Shown here piece by piece: positions 24,179 through 36,514 of a DNA stretch of 64,000 bases; positions within the stretch are counted from its first letter, which is position 1; every line of letters starts with the position of its first letter. Where the stretch lies: the NCBI RefSeq assembly GCF_016772315.1, contig NZ_CP053482.1:3405501-3469500 (forward strand). The letters run 5' to 3'. Both the position numbers and the translations under genes were made by a program. Under the pieces are notes generated by a model. The model was not told the origin of the DNA. It searched no databases and saw only the letters and a list, made by a program, of their open reading frames with translations. The DNA comes from Thiothrix subterranea (GTDB lineage Bacteria; Pseudomonadota; Gammaproteobacteria; Thiotrichales; Thiotrichaceae).

Positions 24179-26452
24179 ATGCTAACTGTCAACGCTAACC
24201 GTGCTTCGAGTCCGTCTCATCCTGTCAGTGCGTCAGTGCCGTACATTGCGATGCCTACTAATGGGATTGCTGCCCATACGTTGACACTGGAAGATGTCTG
24301 GCGGCGTTTGCTACGGCAAAAATGGACGTTACTGCTCACCGCTTTAGCTGTTTTACTGCTGACGGCTTATTTCACTTGGACAGCGACCCCTTCTTACCGT
24401 GCCGGTGCGACAATCCAGATTGAGAAAGAAGGGGTGCAAGTTGTTAATTTTGGGACAGTGACAAGTGCATCGCCGGACATGGGCGAGCAAGATCCTTTTT
24501 TCCGTACCCAATACGAGCAGTTGAAAAGCCGTAAGTTGGCAGAGCGTGTCATTGCTGATCTGGATTTGCGCACCCGTTTGTTTGAGCGTCCTGCAAAATT
24601 TAGTCTGCTGACGTCTATTAAAGTGATTATCCAAGGCTTTATTGGGAGTTTCTTGCCTGCTAAGCAAACCGCTGCGGGTAGTAATAAGACGGCTGACTAC
24701 GCCGCGCAATTTGTTGAAAAGCTTTATGTCGAGCCGATTGAAAAGACGCATTTGGTCAAAGTATTTTATGAAAGCCCGGATTCGGTATTATCAGCGGACA
24801 TTGTGAATGCGCTGATTAATGCTTTCATCAAGGAAAACATCAGCTCTCAAAGCGAAACAGACACTTACGCCAAGGAATTTCTGGAACAGGAATTGGATAA
24901 ATCCAGGCAGCGCTTGACCTTGCAAGAGGGCAAACTGATTGAATACGCCAAGCAAAATGGCATTCTGGAAGTGAATAACAGCCAGTCGAGTCAGGAACGT
25001 CAACTGGATGAGCTGTATTCTGCGCTAGGTGCTGCGGAACGCACCCGTATTCAAGCCGAAAGCCAGATGATTCAAGGCCGCAAGCACGGCAATGTGCGTG
25101 AAGTGCTGAATAATCCGGTCGTAGAGGGCATTAAGCAAAACCTGAATACCTTGGAAGCGGAATACCAAGAAAAGCTTAAATTATTCAAACCCGCGTTCCC
25201 GGATATGCAGCGTTTGCAGCAACAAATTCAGGAAGTGCGTAGCCAATTGCAACAAGAAGTTGGTGGGTTGAAACAAGCGTTGCAAGCCGAATATTCAGCA
25301 GCAAAAAATCTGGAAGATGATTTGCGTAGCCAATTAGAAGCTTATAAAAGCGAGTTGGTGGATTTGCGTGACCGCAGCATTGAATACAACGCTCTGAAAC
25401 GCGAAGTTGAAACCAGTCGGGATTTGTATGATGGTTTGTTGCAACGCATGAAGGAGGTCAATGTCGCTTCTAATGTGACCAGCAGCAATATTCGGGTGGT
25501 GGATGCAGCGGCTCCCGATGACGATGTATTCCGCCCTAAAAAAGCGTTGAACCTGATTATTGGTAGCTTAGTGGGGCTGATGTTGGGGGTGGGGGCGGCG
25601 CTATTGCGTGAAACCCTGAGTCAGAGCGTGGCTTCGATGAGCGAATTGCAGACACTGAGCGGGTTGCCGGTATTGGGAACGATTCCGCATGTGCGGCATT
25701 TATCCGAGGGCAATTTAGCGCTGGCGACGGTGCGCGACGCTGGGTCGTTGCTGGCGGAATCGTATCGGGTGATGACGGCAAACTTGCGGTTTGTACTGCC
25801 CGGCGGGGTTGCGCCGCGTGTCACCTTGATTACCAGCGTGAATCCGGCGGAAGGCAAGTCAACCTCGGCGGTGAATATTGCCATGAGCCAAGCACAACAG
25901 GGCTTGAAGGTATTGCTGATTGATGCGGATTTGCGTCGCCCGTCGGTGCATGTCAAATTGGGTTTGCCACATGCCAGAGGCTTGAGCAATTACCTGAATG
26001 GCGAGGTTGATATTGCCAGCGTGACGCATCCTTCCCGCGAGCTTAAAGGTTTGTACCTGATTTTGGCGGGTACATTGATGACGGATCCGGTGCGGATGGT
26101 GTCCAGCCCGGCGATGGCGCAATTACTGAGTCTGGCGACCAAGCATTTCGACAGTGTGATTATTGACGGCCCGCCGACAGCAGGTTTTGCAGATGCACTC
26201 TATTTGTCGTCAATGGCGGAAGCAACGGTGATTGTTGCCGATGAAGAGCGCATCAACCGCAAACGCTTGCTGACAGTCATTGAGCAATTACGGCGCGTGC
26301 GCCAAAACGTAGTCGGATTTTTAATGGTGAAATCGCAAGAAGAAGCGCTGGACTCGCGCTATTATGACCGTTACCACACGGTTCATCCCAGCAAGGCTGA
26401 AACCAAAGCGGCTAAAAGTAAACGCAAGGGTTTGAATCTTGCCCCGGTTTAG
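24179..26452 (+). CDS. Wzc-type chain-length determinant and tyrosine autokinase
   Basis: This 757-residue inner-membrane protein controls exopolysaccharide polymerisation and export. An N-terminal Wzz domain (about 35-130) begins after the first membrane span (TLLLTALAVLLLTAYFTW). A long periplasmic coiled coil (about 220-430) follows, then a second span (LIIGSLVGLMLGVGAALL) and a cytosolic BY-kinase: Walker A SVNPAEGKSTSAVNIA, Walker A' LLIDADLRRPSVH, Walker B VIIDGPPTAGFADAL. The C-terminus carries only a few tyrosines (YYDRYHTVHPS) followed by basic residues, a sparse version of the usual Tyr cluster. A terminator follows. It is divergent from the FemAB-GT-deacetylase operon. Confidence 0.9.
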   Translation: MLTVNANRASSPSHPVSASVPYIAMPTNGIAAHTLTLEDVWRRLLRQKWTLLLTALAVLLLTAYFTWTATPSYRAGATIQIEKEGVQVVNFGTVTSASPDMGEQDPFFRTQYEQLKSRKLAERVIADLDLRTRLFERPAKFSLLTSIKVIIQGFIGSFLPAKQTAAGSNKTADYAAQFVEKLYVEPIEKTHLVKVFYESPDSVLSADIVNALINAFIKENISSQSETDTYAKEFLEQELDKSRQRLTLQEGKLIEYAKQNGILEVNNSQSSQERQLDELYSALGAAERTRIQAESQMIQGRKHGNVREVLNNPVVEGIKQNLNTLEAEYQEKLKLFKPAFPDMQRLQQQIQEVRSQLQQEVGGLKQALQAEYSAAKNLEDDLRSQLEAYKSELVDLRDRSIEYNALKREVETSRDLYDGLLQRMKEVNVASNVTSSNIRVVDAAAPDDDVFRPKKALNLIIGSLVGLMLGVGAALLRETLSQSVASMSELQTLSGLPVLGTIPHVRHLSEGNLALATVRDAGSLLAESYRVMTANLRFVLPGGVAPRVTLITSVNPAEGKSTSAVNIAMSQAQQGLKVLLIDADLRRPSVHVKLGLPHARGLSNYLNGEVDIASVTHPSRELKGLYLILAGTLMTDPVRMVSSPAMAQLLSLATKHFDSVIIDGPPTAGFADALYLSSMAEATVIVADEERINRKRLLTVIEQLRRVRQNVVGFLMVKSQEEALDSRYYDRYHTVHPSKAETKAAKSKRKGLNLAPV

Positions 26453-26465
26453 TGCTGCCTCATCC

Positions 26466-26497
26466 AAAAAAACGCCCCACTAATGGGGCGCTTTTTA
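26466..26497. terminator. Bidirectional terminator between BY-kinase gene and gltD
   Basis: Stem CGCCCCAC..TAATGGGGCG spans 26472-26490, flanked by an A-run on the left and a T-run on the right, so it works on both strands. It serves the plus-strand gene ending at 26452 and the minus-strand gltD ending at 26523. Confidence 0.88.
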
Positions 26498-26522
26498 GTC
26501 ATGTGAAACGTCGGCTTTGAAC

Positions 26523-28013
26523 TTACGGTAAGTAAGTTTTACCCATCAAAAACCGATCACATTCCCGTGCGGCTTCGCGGCCTTCATTGATCGCCCACAC
26601 CACTAAGCTTTGCCCACGGCGCATGTCCCCGGCAGCAAACACGCCCGGTAGATTGGTCGTGTATTTACCGTAGTCGGCTTTGACATTGCCGCGTGGGTCA
26701 GTGTCCAGCGTTAGTACATCCACCAACGTTTTTTCCGGCCCGGTAAAGCCCATTGCCAGCAACACCAATTGCGCGGGCAATACTTCTTCAGTGCCTTCGA
26801 CTTCGATCAAATTCATACGTCCGCCAACACCCTGTTCCCAGCGTACGCCAACCGTATGAATTTCCTTTACATGACCGCTTTCATCGCCGACCAGTTTCTT
26901 GGTGGAAATCAAATAGTCACGCGGATCACGCCCAAACACCGCAGCCGCTTCTTCCTGACCGTAATCAACTTTATGCACACGCGGCCATTCCGGCCAAGGG
27001 TTATCCGCTGCACGTGAGTCCGGTGCACGTGGCATGATTTCCAGTTGTGTGACCGATTTGCAGCCATGCCGTACCGACGTACCCACGCAATCCGTGCCAG
27101 TATCACCGCCACCAATCACGATCACATCCAAGCCTTGTGCCGAAATATACTGACCATCTGCCAAGCCTGAATCCAGCAAGCTTTTGGTATTCGCGGTGAG
27201 AAAATCCATCGCGAAATGCACACCCTTGAGGTGACGGCCTTCCACTGGCAGATCACGCGGCTGGGTAGCCCCCGCACACAACACTACCGCATCAAAGTCA
27301 TTGCGCAACTGTTCAGCAGAAATGTCCTTGCCTACGTCCACACCCGTGACGAAATTCACGCCTTCGGCAGCCATCAGGTCAACGCGGCGTTGCACGATGT
27401 CCTGTTTATCCAGCTTCATATTGGGAATGCCGTACATCAGCAAGCCACCAATGCGATCCGCGCGTTCGTAAACGGTGACGCTGTGACCGGCTTTGTTCAA
27501 TTGGTCAGCACACGCTAACCCCGCAGGACCAGAACCGACGACGGCAATGCTCTTGCCGGTGCGTTCTGTTGGCGGTTCAGCCTTAACCCAACCTTCCTCG
27601 AACGCTTTGTCGATGATCGACACTTCGTTCAATTTGATGGTCACAGGTGGTTCATTGATACCCAATGTGCAAGAACCTTCGCACGGCGCTGGGCAAACTC
27701 GCCCGGTAAATTCCGGGAAGTTGTTGGTCATGCGCAGGCGTTCGTAGGCTTCTTTCCACAAGCCGCGAAAGATCAGGTCATTCCATTCAGGAATCAAATT
27801 GTGTACCGGGCAGCCGCTCGCGCCACCGGGCAACATTTTGCCGGTTTGACAAAACGGAATGCCGCATTCCATGCAACGCGCCCCTTGCTCGCGGCTTTCC
27901 GCTTCACGATCGAAATGCAAATGCATTTCACGCCAGTCTTTAATGCGTTCCAACGGGGCGCGGTCGGCTGGCAGCTCGCGCTGGTATTCCATGAAACCAG
28001 TAGGTTTACCCAT
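26523..28013 (-). CDS. gltD: Glutamate synthase small subunit (NADPH)
   Basis: This 496-residue FAD protein feeds electrons from NADPH to the GltB subunit. N-terminal cysteines ([32 protein letters not shown]) bind two 4Fe-4S clusters. FAD binding is through [25 protein letters not shown] through [20 protein letters not shown], and the FAD-closing motif is [20 protein letters not shown]. The length matches the gammaproteobacterial subunit. It lies 18 bp downstream of gltB on the same strand; a terminator closes the operon. Confidence 0.97.
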   Translation of the reverse strand: MGKPTGFMEYQRELPADRAPLERIKDWREMHLHFDREAESREQGARCMECGIPFCQTGKMLPGGASGCPVHNLIPEWNDLIFRGLWKEAYERLRMTNNFPEFTGRVCPAPCEGSCTLGINEPPVTIKLNEVSIIDKAFEEGWVKAEPPTERTGKSIAVVGSGPAGLACADQLNKAGHSVTVYERADRIGGLLMYGIPNMKLDKQDIVQRRVDLMAAEGVNFVTGVDVGKDISAEQLRNDFDAVVLCAGATQPRDLPVEGRHLKGVHFAMDFLTANTKSLLDSGLADGQYISAQGLDVIVIGGGDTGTDCVGTSVRHGCKSVTQLEIMPRAPDSRAADNPWPEWPRVHKVDYGQEEAAAVFGRDPRDYLISTKKLVGDESGHVKEIHTVGVRWEQGVGGRMNLIEVEGTEEVLPAQLVLLAMGFTGPEKTLVDVLTLDTDPRGNVKADYGKYTTNLPGVFAAGDMRRGQSLVVWAINEGREAARECDRFLMGKTYLP

Positions 28014-28031
28014 GATTGTTACCTTTAATCC

Positions 28032-31000
28032 TTAATTGCCACTGACACGCGAAGCGTCGCTATTGTTTGCGGTGAAAGCGGCCATCAATGCTTCTTCCCC
28101 GGAGAGACCTTGCTGCTCAAACGAGCGAATCGCTTCCAACATGCGTTGATAGTCGTTCGGCATGACGCGCACGAAATCGGCTGAGTATTTGTCCCAGTCC
28201 GCCAAAATCAGGCTACCGCGCACGCTGCCAGTATACAGCACATGCTTTTCGATCATCGCTTTGACTTCGGCTTTTTCGTCGGCAGCAGTCAGTGGGCTAT
28301 AAGCGACCATTTCGGTATTGCCGCTGACCGCCAAAATACCGCTGGGGTCATACACGTAAGCCACGCCGCCGGACATGCCCGCGCCGAAGTTACGCCCAAC
28401 CTTGCCCAATACCACCACGCGCCCGCCGGTCATGTATTCGCAGCCGTGGTCGCCCGTGCCTTCAACGACGACACGCACACCGGAGTTGCGCACACAGAAA
28501 CGTTCGCCCGCGACACCGCGTACATAGGCTTCACCGTCACTTGCGCCAAAGAATGCCACGTTGCCGATCAGAATATTGTCTTCTGCCGCAAACTGCGCAT
28601 CTTTACGTGGGTAAACAATGAGCTTGCCACCCGACAACCCTTTGCCGATGTAGTCGTTGGAATCGCCTTCGAGTTCCAGCGTCATGCCTTTGGGCAGGAA
28701 TGCGCCGAAACTTTGCCCAGCCGAGCCGTTAAATTTCAGGCGAATCGTGTCTTCCGGTAAGCCTGCCGCGCCATATTTGCGAGTAACTTCTGAACCCGTG
28801 ATCGTGCCTGCCACGCGGTCAATGTTTTTGATGGCAAACGTTGCGGTGACCGGTGTGCCGTGATCAATCGCGGGTTGGCAAGCTTTGAGAATTTCACGTT
28901 CATCCAAGGATTGCGCAATGCCATGATCTTGTTCACGTAAACAACGGATACCGTCACATTCTTCCAGTTCTGGGGTATGCAGCAAGGCGCTCAAATCGAC
29001 CATGCTGGCTTTCCAGTGACCTTCCGCCGTGCCTTGGCGCAGTTTATCGACACGCCCGACCATTTCATCAATGGTGCGGAAGCCGAGTTTCGCCATGTAT
29101 TCGCGCAACTCTTCGGCGATGAACATCAGCAAATTCACCACGTATTGCGGGTCGCCAGCATATTTCTTGCGCAGCTCTGGGTTCTGGGTCGCAATCCCAA
29201 CGGGGCAAGTGTCCTGATGGCAAACGCGCATCATCACGCAACCCAGCGCCACCAGTGGCAGCGTTGCGAAGCCGTATTCTTCCGCGCCCAATAGCGCGGC
29301 AATGGCGACGTCACGCCCAGTCATCAGCTTGCCGTCGGTTTCCAGACGCACCCGACTCCGCAAGTTATTGAGCAACAGCGTTTGGTGGGTTTCTGCCAGC
29401 CCCAATTCCCACGGCAAACCGGCGTGTTGGACGCTGGTTTTCGGGGACGCGCCCGTACCGCCGTCATAACCGGAAATCAGAATGACATCCGCTTTGCCTT
29501 TGGCAACACCGGCTGCAATCGTGCCAACGCCGACTTCGGATACCAACTTGACGTTGATGCGTGCGCGTTTGTTGGCGTTTTTCAGGTCATGAATGAGCTG
29601 CGCCAAGTCTTCAATCGAGTAAATATCGTGGTGCGGTGGCGGTGAAATCAACCCTACACCCGGTGTTGTACCACGCACTCGCGCCACCCAAGGGTACACT
29701 TTCTTGCCCGGTAATTGACCACCTTCACCCGGTTTTGCACCTTGTGCCAGCTTGATCTGGATTTCTTGCGCATTGTTCAGGTAATGGCTGGTGACTCCGA
29801 AGCGTCCTGAAGCCACTTGTTTGATCGCACTGTTGCGTGAATCGCCATTCGGATCAGGAATGAAACGTGCGGAATCTTCGCCACCTTCGCCGGAGTTGGA
29901 ACGTCCGCCCAAACGGTTCATGGCAATCGCTAAGGCTTCATGTGCTTCTTGGCTGATTGAGCCGAAGGACATTGCGCCGGATTTGAAGCGTTTCACAATG
30001 GTTTGTGCCGATTCGACTTCACTCAGCGGAATGGGTTGCGCCGAAAAATTGAACTCCAGCAAGTTACGCAGGTTGAATTTAACTTCCGCATCTTCGTGCA
30101 TCAAGCGACTGTATTGCTTGTATAAACCGTAATCACCTAGCCGAACCGCCTTTTGCAGCGCGTAAATCGTGGCGGGGTTATATTGATGCTCTTCTTCCTC
30201 ATTGCGCCATTGGAACACGTTACCGGCACGCAACGAACGTTGTTCCGCGTCGTGGTGATCGTAAGCGGTTTGATGGCGAATCAAGGCTTCTTTCGCGATA
30301 GTGGCTAAATCAATACCACCGATGCGCGATGCCGTCGCGGTGAAATATTTGTCGATGACTGCTTTGCTAATCCCCAGCGCCTCAAAGATTTGCGCCCCAC
30401 GGTAAGATTGAATCGTGGAAATACCGATTTTGGACATGACCTTGATCACGCCTTTGGTGGCGGCTTTGATGTACTTCTGTACAGCGTAATCGTGCTGAAT
30501 ACCGGGCAATAAACCTTCGCGAATCAAATCACCAATTGACTCAAACGCGACGTAAGGGTTGATTGCTTGTACCCCATAACCCAAAAGTGTGCAGAAATGA
30601 TGCACTTCACGCGGTTCACCGGATTCGAGAATCAGGCTCACACGGGTGCGGCAACCGTTACGAATCAAATGATGATGCAAGCCCGCGACCGCCAAGAGTG
30701 ACGGAATCGGTGCATTATCCGCATCCGCCAAGCGGTCGGACAGCACGATCAAATTTGCGCCGTCATTAATGGCGTTATCGGCCGCTGCGAACAGGTGTTC
30801 CAATGCGGCTTCCAGTGCATTTTTGCCATCGGCAGCGCGGAACATAATCGGCAGGGTGACGCATTTGAAACCTTCACGGTTAATGTGCGTCAGTTTCGCC
30901 AGTTCATCGTTGTCCAAAATCGGGGTTTTCAGCAGAATTTGCTGGCAACTTGCTGCGGTAGGCGCAGTAATATCGCCCTCTGACCCCAAAGTAGTGTAAG

Positions 31001-32627
31001 ACGAGGTCACGATTTCTTCGCGAATCGAGTCAATCGGCGGGTTGGTCACTTGCGCAAACAACTGTTTGAAGTAGTTAAACAGCGGTTGTGCTTGGTTGGA
31101 TAGCACCGCAATTGGCGAGTCGATACCCATAGCACCCAGCGGGTCGATGCCGTCACGCGCCATCGGCACAATGACTTTGCGCACATCTTCGTAGGTGTAG
31201 CCGAACATTTTCTGGCGTTGTACCAGCGTTTCGTGTTCTGGCAGGGCGCTTTGTGGGGCAGCCGGTAGTTCTTGCAGTTCGACCAAATTGCTTGCCAGCC
31301 AGTCTTGATACGGCTTAGCGGTGGCGATTTGCTGCTTGATTTCTTCGTCAGCAATAATACGGCCTTGTGCGGTGTCGACCAGTAACATTCGCCCCGGTTG
31401 CAGGCGTTGCTTGGAGACAATCGTGCTTTGATCAAGATCATCCAATACCCCGACTTCGGAGGCGAGGATAATCATGTCGTCATTGGTGACGTAGTAACGC
31501 GAGGGGCGCAAACCGTTGCGATCCAGCGTTGCGCCAACCAGTGTGCCGTCGGTGAAACCCATTGCGGCAGGGCCATCCCACGGTTCCATTAGGCAACTGT
31601 GGTATTCATAGAAGGCTTTCTTTTCCGCACTCATGCTTTCGTGGTTCGACCACGGTTCGGGAACCATCATCATCATTGCATGGGGCAGGGAATAGCCTGA
31701 CAAATACATGAATTCCAAGGTGTTATCAAACATCGCGGAGTCGCTGCCGTGAGGATTGACGACTGGAAATAGCTTTTCAACATCGGTGTTGAAGACAGTG
31801 GTTTTGATCACACCTTGCCGTGCATTCATCCAGTTAACGTTACCGCGCATGGTGTTGATTTCACCGTTGTGAATTAGGTAACGGTTCGGGTGAGCACGTT
31901 CCCAGCTTGGGAAAGTGTTGGTGGAAAAGCGTGAATGCACCATCGCAATCGCCGTTTCCATGCGTGGATTGGTTAAATCGCGGTAGAACTGCCCAACCTG
32001 TTCGGTGGTCAACATGCCTTTGTAAACAAGGGTGCGTGACGACAGGCTAGGGAAATAAACGTGTCCTGCGACTTCCGGGGTATCAACGCTGTTTTGTGTG
32101 CGTTTGCGAATCACGTAGAGCTTGCGTTCAAAGTCGATGCCTTCCGCGATGTCAGCGGATTTGGCAACAAATACCATGCGAATAAAAGGCATGGCTTTGA
32201 GCGCGGTTTTGCCAATCGGGGTCGAGTTGGTGGGAACATCACGCCAGCCGAGCAGGGTTTGACCTTCTTCTTCAACGATGCGGGCGAAGATAGCGGCAAC
32301 CTCGGCGCGTGCGTCGGCATCTTGTGGCAAGAACACCATGCCGGTCGCATAATGACCGGGTGCGGGCAGTTTAATATTGAGTGATTTGCACTCAGCGGCA
32401 AGGAATTCATGCGGCAGTTGGAGCAGGATACCCGCACCATCGCCGGTATTTTCCTCGCAGCCGCACGCACCACGGTGTTCCATGTGGGTCAATACTTTTA
32501 ATGCCTGTTGGACGATTTGATGTGACTTAACACCTTTCAGGTGAGCCACAAAGCCCATGCCACATGCATCGTGTTCAAAGCCAGGGTCGTAAAGACCTTG
32601 CGATGGGGGTAGTTCAGTGTATCTCAT
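28032..32627 (-). CDS. gltB: Glutamate synthase large subunit
   Basis: This 1531-residue enzyme makes glutamate from 2-oxoglutarate and glutamine-derived ammonia. I place the start at 32627 ([20 protein letters not shown]), past several upstream in-frame codons. ACGMGF about residue 24 holds the N-terminal nucleophile Cys of the glutaminase domain, after which the propeptide is probably removed. The FMN/synthase domain holds [20 protein letters not shown], and C-x5-C-x4-C in [12 protein letters not shown] binds the 3Fe-4S cluster. A C-terminal GXGXG domain ([20 protein letters not shown]) completes it. Operon with gltD. Confidence 0.97.
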   Translation of the reverse strand: MRYTELPPSQGLYDPGFEHDACGMGFVAHLKGVKSHQIVQQALKVLTHMEHRGACGCEENTGDGAGILLQLPHEFLAAECKSLNIKLPAPGHYATGMVFLPQDADARAEVAAIFARIVEEEGQTLLGWRDVPTNSTPIGKTALKAMPFIRMVFVAKSADIAEGIDFERKLYVIRKRTQNSVDTPEVAGHVYFPSLSSRTLVYKGMLTTEQVGQFYRDLTNPRMETAIAMVHSRFSTNTFPSWERAHPNRYLIHNGEINTMRGNVNWMNARQGVIKTTVFNTDVEKLFPVVNPHGSDSAMFDNTLEFMYLSGYSLPHAMMMMVPEPWSNHESMSAEKKAFYEYHSCLMEPWDGPAAMGFTDGTLVGATLDRNGLRPSRYYVTNDDMIILASEVGVLDDLDQSTIVSKQRLQPGRMLLVDTAQGRIIADEEIKQQIATAKPYQDWLASNLVELQELPAAPQSALPEHETLVQRQKMFGYTYEDVRKVIVPMARDGIDPLGAMGIDSPIAVLSNQAQPLFNYFKQLFAQVTNPPIDSIREEIVTSSYTTLGSEGDITAPTAASCQQILLKTPILDNDELAKLTHINREGFKCVTLPIMFRAADGKNALEAALEHLFAAADNAINDGANLIVLSDRLADADNAPIPSLLAVAGLHHHLIRNGCRTRVSLILESGEPREVHHFCTLLGYGVQAINPYVAFESIGDLIREGLLPGIQHDYAVQKYIKAATKGVIKVMSKIGISTIQSYRGAQIFEALGISKAVIDKYFTATASRIGGIDLATIAKEALIRHQTAYDHHDAEQRSLRAGNVFQWRNEEEEHQYNPATIYALQKAVRLGDYGLYKQYSRLMHEDAEVKFNLRNLLEFNFSAQPIPLSEVESAQTIVKRFKSGAMSFGSISQEAHEALAIAMNRLGGRSNSGEGGEDSARFIPDPNGDSRNSAIKQVASGRFGVTSHYLNNAQEIQIKLAQGAKPGEGGQLPGKKVYPWVARVRGTTPGVGLISPPPHHDIYSIEDLAQLIHDLKNANKRARINVKLVSEVGVGTIAAGVAKGKADVILISGYDGGTGASPKTSVQHAGLPWELGLAETHQTLLLNNLRSRVRLETDGKLMTGRDVAIAALLGAEEYGFATLPLVALGCVMMRVCHQDTCPVGIATQNPELRKKYAGDPQYVVNLLMFIAEELREYMAKLGFRTIDEMVGRVDKLRQGTAEGHWKASMVDLSALLHTPELEECDGIRCLREQDHGIAQSLDEREILKACQPAIDHGTPVTATFAIKNIDRVAGTITGSEVTRKYGAAGLPEDTIRLKFNGSAGQSFGAFLPKGMTLELEGDSNDYIGKGLSGGKLIVYPRKDAQFAAEDNILIGNVAFFGASDGEAYVRGVAGERFCVRNSGVRVVVEGTGDHGCEYMTGGRVVVLGKVGRNFGAGMSGGVAYVYDPSGILAVSGNTEMVAYSPLTAADEKAEVKAMIEKHVLYTGSVRGSLILADWDKYSADFVRVMPNDYQRMLEAIRSFEQQGLSGEEALMAAFTANNSDASRVSGN

Positions 32628-32783
32628 CGTATTCTCAGGCGATAAAAGGGTGAGTATTATGTACCAAAATGCCAGTTTAGGGCTAGACACCTTGGTGCGT
32701 TTTTGTCGACACGCCCAGAAAGCGGTATCTTATTTAGCGTATACTACGCTACCAGCACAACGGAGCAAGATCGCACACAGCTT

Positions 32784-34547
32784 ATGAGTAAAGCAGGTCG
32801 CATCCCAAAAGAGTTTATTGACCAACTGTTAGCTCGCGTCGACATTATCGACGTGATCGGTGGGCGTGTGCCATTAAAAAAGGCAGGGCGGGAATATACC
32901 GCGTGTTGCCCGTTTCATAATGAAAAAACGCCTTCTTTCACGGTGAGTCCGACGAAACAGTTCTACCATTGTTTTGGTTGCGGGGTACACGGTTCGGCCA
33001 TTACTTTTTTAATGGAATACGAACATCTTGAATATCCAGAGGCAATTGAGGCGTTAGCCCGCACCATTGGCGTGCCTGTTCCCCGTGAAGGTGCAGAAGA
33101 TGCCCCCAAACGCCCGCGTAAAGACAAAAACCTGTATACCTTGCTGGAAGAAGCGGCGGCATGGTTTCAAGCACAATTGCCGCAAAACCCTGATGCGCTT
33201 GGGTATTTGCAGCGGCGGGGCTTGAGCAAAGACGTGATAAAACGCTTTGGTTTGGGGTTTGCTCCTCCAAATAGTTTCTTAGGGCGGGAATTGGCGCGTT
33301 ACGGGGACGATAAGTTGGTCGCCAGCGGCATGGCGATTCGCCACGAAACCGGGCGGGTGTATGACCGTTTTCGGGAACGCATTATGTTCCCGATTCGGGA
33401 TCGGCGCGGGCGCGTGATCGGTTTTGGCGGGCGGGTGATTGGCGATGGTTCACCCAAGTACCTGAATTCCCCCGAAACCGAGGTCTTTCACAAAGGCGCT
33501 GAGCTTTACGGCTTATTTGAAGCGCGTAACGACACCCGTAAGCTGGAGCGTCTGTTAGTGGTCGAAGGCTACATGGATGTGATTGCGCTGGCGCAATACG
33601 GCATTACCTATGCGGTGGCGACGTTGGGAACGGCAACTACGCCGGAACACATCCGCCAATTATTGCGTCTCGTGCCTGAAGTGGTGTTTTGTTTTGACGG
33701 CGACCGTGCGGGGCGGGATGCGGCATGGCGAGCCTTGGAAAACGCTTTGCCAGAATTGCGCGATGATAAGGAAATCCGCTTTTTGTTTTTGCCGCAAGGT
33801 GAAGACCCCGATACGCAAATCCGTCAAATGGGTAAAGCAGCGTTTGAAGCGGGCTTCGACACGGCACTCACGCTCAGCGCTTATTTACTGGCAGTGCTGA
33901 AGGAGCGCTTCAATCTGAGTACCAAAGAAGGCAAGTCGCGCTTGTTAAATGACGGGGTAAAATTACTCGTTACCATGCCGGTTATTTTGCTGCGCGAGCA
34001 AATTCTCGGAGAATTGTCTACACTCACCAATACGCCTTTAGAGCTGGTGCACCGTCATCTGAAAAAAAGTTCAACGGGTGACGCGCCACTCGCCTATAAT
34101 CAAGCGCGTTTGGGCGACCAAGATGTGCGGCGCACTCCCATCCGGCACGCGATTGCGTTGCTGTTGCACCATCCGGTATTGGTGGAGCTGGCGGGTAGTT
34201 CCGAACAGATTCTTGGCTATGACCTGCCCGGTACCGCATTGCTGGCAGCTATCATTGAAAATATCGAGGAAAGCCCCCATATACATTTGGCGGGTTTGTT
34301 AGAGCGTTTTCGTCAGACCGAACACGAGGTTATTATTCAGCGCCTCACTGACTGGCGACCTGAGACGGATGATGAAACCGTTATACGGCGTGAATTTGCC
34401 GACTGTCTGCAACAAATCAGACGGCAATCGCGTCAAAAACAGCTTGAAGCCTTGTTGCATCGGGGTCAAACCCACGCATTGAGCGAGCAAGAGCGCAGTG
34501 ATTTAGCTTATTTACTGCTCCAAGACTATAAAAGTCCGGGGGCGTGA
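32784..34547 (+). CDS. dnaG: DNA primase
   Basis: This 587-residue enzyme makes RNA primers for DNA replication. I choose ATG 32784 (MSKAGRIPKEFIDQLLARVD); the frame is open further upstream to 32703. The zinc-binding domain has CCPFHNEKTPSF and YHCFGCG. The catalytic core and TOPRIM part include LYGLFEARND, VVEGYMDVIALAQYG and CFDGDRAGRDAAWRAL. The C-terminal part (about 430-587) is the helicase-binding domain. It is followed by rpoD, as in the classic rpsU-dnaG-rpoD operon, but rpsU is not upstream here; gltB is. Confidence 0.96.
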   Translation: MSKAGRIPKEFIDQLLARVDIIDVIGGRVPLKKAGREYTACCPFHNEKTPSFTVSPTKQFYHCFGCGVHGSAITFLMEYEHLEYPEAIEALARTIGVPVPREGAEDAPKRPRKDKNLYTLLEEAAAWFQAQLPQNPDALGYLQRRGLSKDVIKRFGLGFAPPNSFLGRELARYGDDKLVASGMAIRHETGRVYDRFRERIMFPIRDRRGRVIGFGGRVIGDGSPKYLNSPETEVFHKGAELYGLFEARNDTRKLERLLVVEGYMDVIALAQYGITYAVATLGTATTPEHIRQLLRLVPEVVFCFDGDRAGRDAAWRALENALPELRDDKEIRFLFLPQGEDPDTQIRQMGKAAFEAGFDTALTLSAYLLAVLKERFNLSTKEGKSRLLNDGVKLLVTMPVILLREQILGELSTLTNTPLELVHRHLKKSSTGDAPLAYNQARLGDQDVRRTPIRHAIALLLHHPVLVELAGSSEQILGYDLPGTALLAAIIENIEESPHIHLAGLLERFRQTEHEVIIQRLTDWRPETDDETVIRREFADCLQQIRRQSRQKQLEALLHRGQTHALSEQERSDLAYLLLQDYKSPGA

Positions 34548-34561
34548 GTGAGCGCATGTGG

Positions 34562-34588
34562 TTGCATTTTAGAAAAATGTGATATAGT
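34562..34588 (+). promoter_or_regulatory. Possible promoter just upstream of rpoD
   Basis: TTGCAT (34562-34567) and TATAGT (34583-34588) resemble -35 and -10 boxes, with a TG two bases ahead of the -10 region. The 15-base spacer is short, so an extended -10 promoter is the better reading. It would give rpoD its own transcript from within the dnaG-rpoD gap. Confidence 0.35.
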
Positions 34589-34619
34589 TACCGACCTTTT
34601 TTCCAGAGAGTTTTAGGGC

Positions 34620-36500
34620 ATGAGTCAAGAAGAGCAGCAGCAGTCCAGCTTGAAAGAGTTAATTGCCAAAGGTAAGGAGCAGGGCTACCTCACCTATGCT
34701 GAGGTCAACGACCACCTTCCCGATACCATCGTTGATCCGGAGCAGATTGAAGATATTGTTGCGATGATCAACGATATGGGTATTACGGTGTATGAACATG
34801 CCCCGGATGCCGATTCCCTGTTGCTAAACGATGAAGCGGTGCAGGCCGACGATGAAGCCGCAGAAGAAGCCGCCGCAGCGTTGGCGAATGTGGATGGCGA
34901 TTTCGGGCGAACTACTGACCCGGTACGCATGTACATGCGTGAAATGGGAACGGTGGAACTGTTGACCCGTGAAGGCGAAATTCAGATTGCGATCCGCATC
35001 GAAGACGGTTTGAACGAAATCTTGCGAGCGTTGGCGCAATACCCGGCCTCGACAGAGGTGTTGCTGGAAAAAGCCAGCCTGATTGATTCTGAAGAAATCC
35101 GTTTAACCGACATCATCAACGGTTTTGTTAACCCGGATGAAGATTTGACGGCATTTCAGGTTGCTGCTGTGCCGGAAGAATTGGAAGAAGCCGCTATTGC
35201 GGCTGAAGAAGAAGCGGTCGCCGTCGTCGAAGAAGAAGATGACGAAGACGCTGCTGATCCAGTCGATACCGGCCCTGATCCTGAAGAAGCGCGGATTAAA
35301 TTTGCAGAATTGCGCGAATTGTACGAAGCGTCCAAAACAGCTTGCGCCAGCAATAACCAATCGGCTTACACGGCGGCGCGTGAGGCGGTGGCACTCAAGT
35401 TCATGGAATTCCGTTTAGCGCAACCGATCATCGAACAGTTGACCGTGCAGTTAAATGAAATCGTGGATCAGATTCGCCAAAATGAACGCCACATTATGAA
35501 ATTGTGCGTCCAAAAAGGCGGCATGGCGCGTCAGGATTTCATCGACAGTTTCCCACAAAATGAAACCGATTTGACTTGGTTGGATCGTTATTGTGCGGAT
35601 AAACGCGGCGACCATACCCGTTTGAAGAGCTTCTTGCCAAAAATTCAGGAAGCGCAGCAAGAATTATTAGGCATTCAACGCGAATGCAATTTATCCATTT
35701 CGCAAATCAAAGACATTAACCGCAGCATGTCGGTAGGTGAAGCCAAGGCGCGACGTGCGAAAAAGGAAATGGTCGAAGCCAACCTGCGTTTGGTGATTTC
35801 CATTGCGAAGAAGTACACCAACCGTGGTTTGCAATTCCTTGATTTGATTCAGGAAGGCAATATTGGTCTGATGAAAGCGGTGGATAAATTTGAGTACCGC
35901 CGTGGTTACAAGTTCTCGACTTACGCCACTTGGTGGATACGTCAGGCGATTACCCGTTCGATTGCGGATCAGGCGCGCACTATCCGTATTCCGGTACATA
36001 TGATTGAAACCATCAACAAGCTCAACCGCATTTCGCGCAAGCTGTTGCAGGAAAAAGGTCGTGAAGCTACACCGGAAGAATTGGCTGAAGCGATGGATAT
36101 GCCGGAGGATAAAATCCGCAAAGTGCTGAAAATTGCCAAAGAGCCGATTTCGATGGAAACGCCGATTGGTGACGATGAAGATTCTCACTTGGGTGACTTT
36201 ATCGAGGATGGCAATATTTTGTCGCCGATTGAGTCTGCGACTACTTCCAGTTTGTCGGAAGTGACTCGTGATGTCTTGTCCAGTTTGACTTCCCGCGAAG
36301 CTAAAGTGCTGCGGATGCGTTTTGGTATCGACATGAACACCGACCATACGCTCGAAGAAGTGGGTAAGCAGTTCGACGTAACCCGTGAACGTATCCGTCA
36401 GATTGAAGCCAAAGCGTTGCGCAAGTTGCGTCATCCGAGCCGTTCGGATATGCTTCGCAGCTTCTTAGAATACGAGCCGGGTGTCTTACCCACAAACTGA
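34620..36500 (+). CDS. rpoD: Primary sigma factor RpoD (sigma-70)
   Basis: This 626-residue protein directs housekeeping transcription. Region 1.1 opens it ([20 protein letters not shown]). Region 1.2 is at [21 protein letters not shown] long acidic non-conserved region follows (about 180-225, with Glu/Asp runs), then region 2 ([40 protein letters not shown]), region 3, and region 4 ([35 protein letters not shown]). All parts are complete. It follows dnaG by 72 bases and is followed by tRNA-Ile. Confidence 0.97.
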   Translation: MSQEEQQQSSLKELIAKGKEQGYLTYAEVNDHLPDTIVDPEQIEDIVAMINDMGITVYEHAPDADSLLLNDEAVQADDEAAEEAAAALANVDGDFGRTTDPVRMYMREMGTVELLTREGEIQIAIRIEDGLNEILRALAQYPASTEVLLEKASLIDSEEIRLTDIINGFVNPDEDLTAFQVAAVPEELEEAAIAAEEEAVAVVEEEDDEDAADPVDTGPDPEEARIKFAELRELYEASKTACASNNQSAYTAAREAVALKFMEFRLAQPIIEQLTVQLNEIVDQIRQNERHIMKLCVQKGGMARQDFIDSFPQNETDLTWLDRYCADKRGDHTRLKSFLPKIQEAQQELLGIQRECNLSISQIKDINRSMSVGEAKARRAKKEMVEANLRLVISIAKKYTNRGLQFLDLIQEGNIGLMKAVDKFEYRRGYKFSTYATWWIRQAITRSIADQARTIRIPVHMIETINKLNRISRKLLQEKGREATPEELAEAMDMPEDKIRKVLKIAKEPISMETPIGDDEDSHLGDFIEDGNILSPIESATTSSLSEVTRDVLSSLTSREAKVLRMRFGIDMNTDHTLEEVGKQFDVTRERIRQIEAKALRKLRHPSRSDMLRSFLEYEPGVLPTN

Positions 36501-36514
36501 GCGTAGCGATTTTA

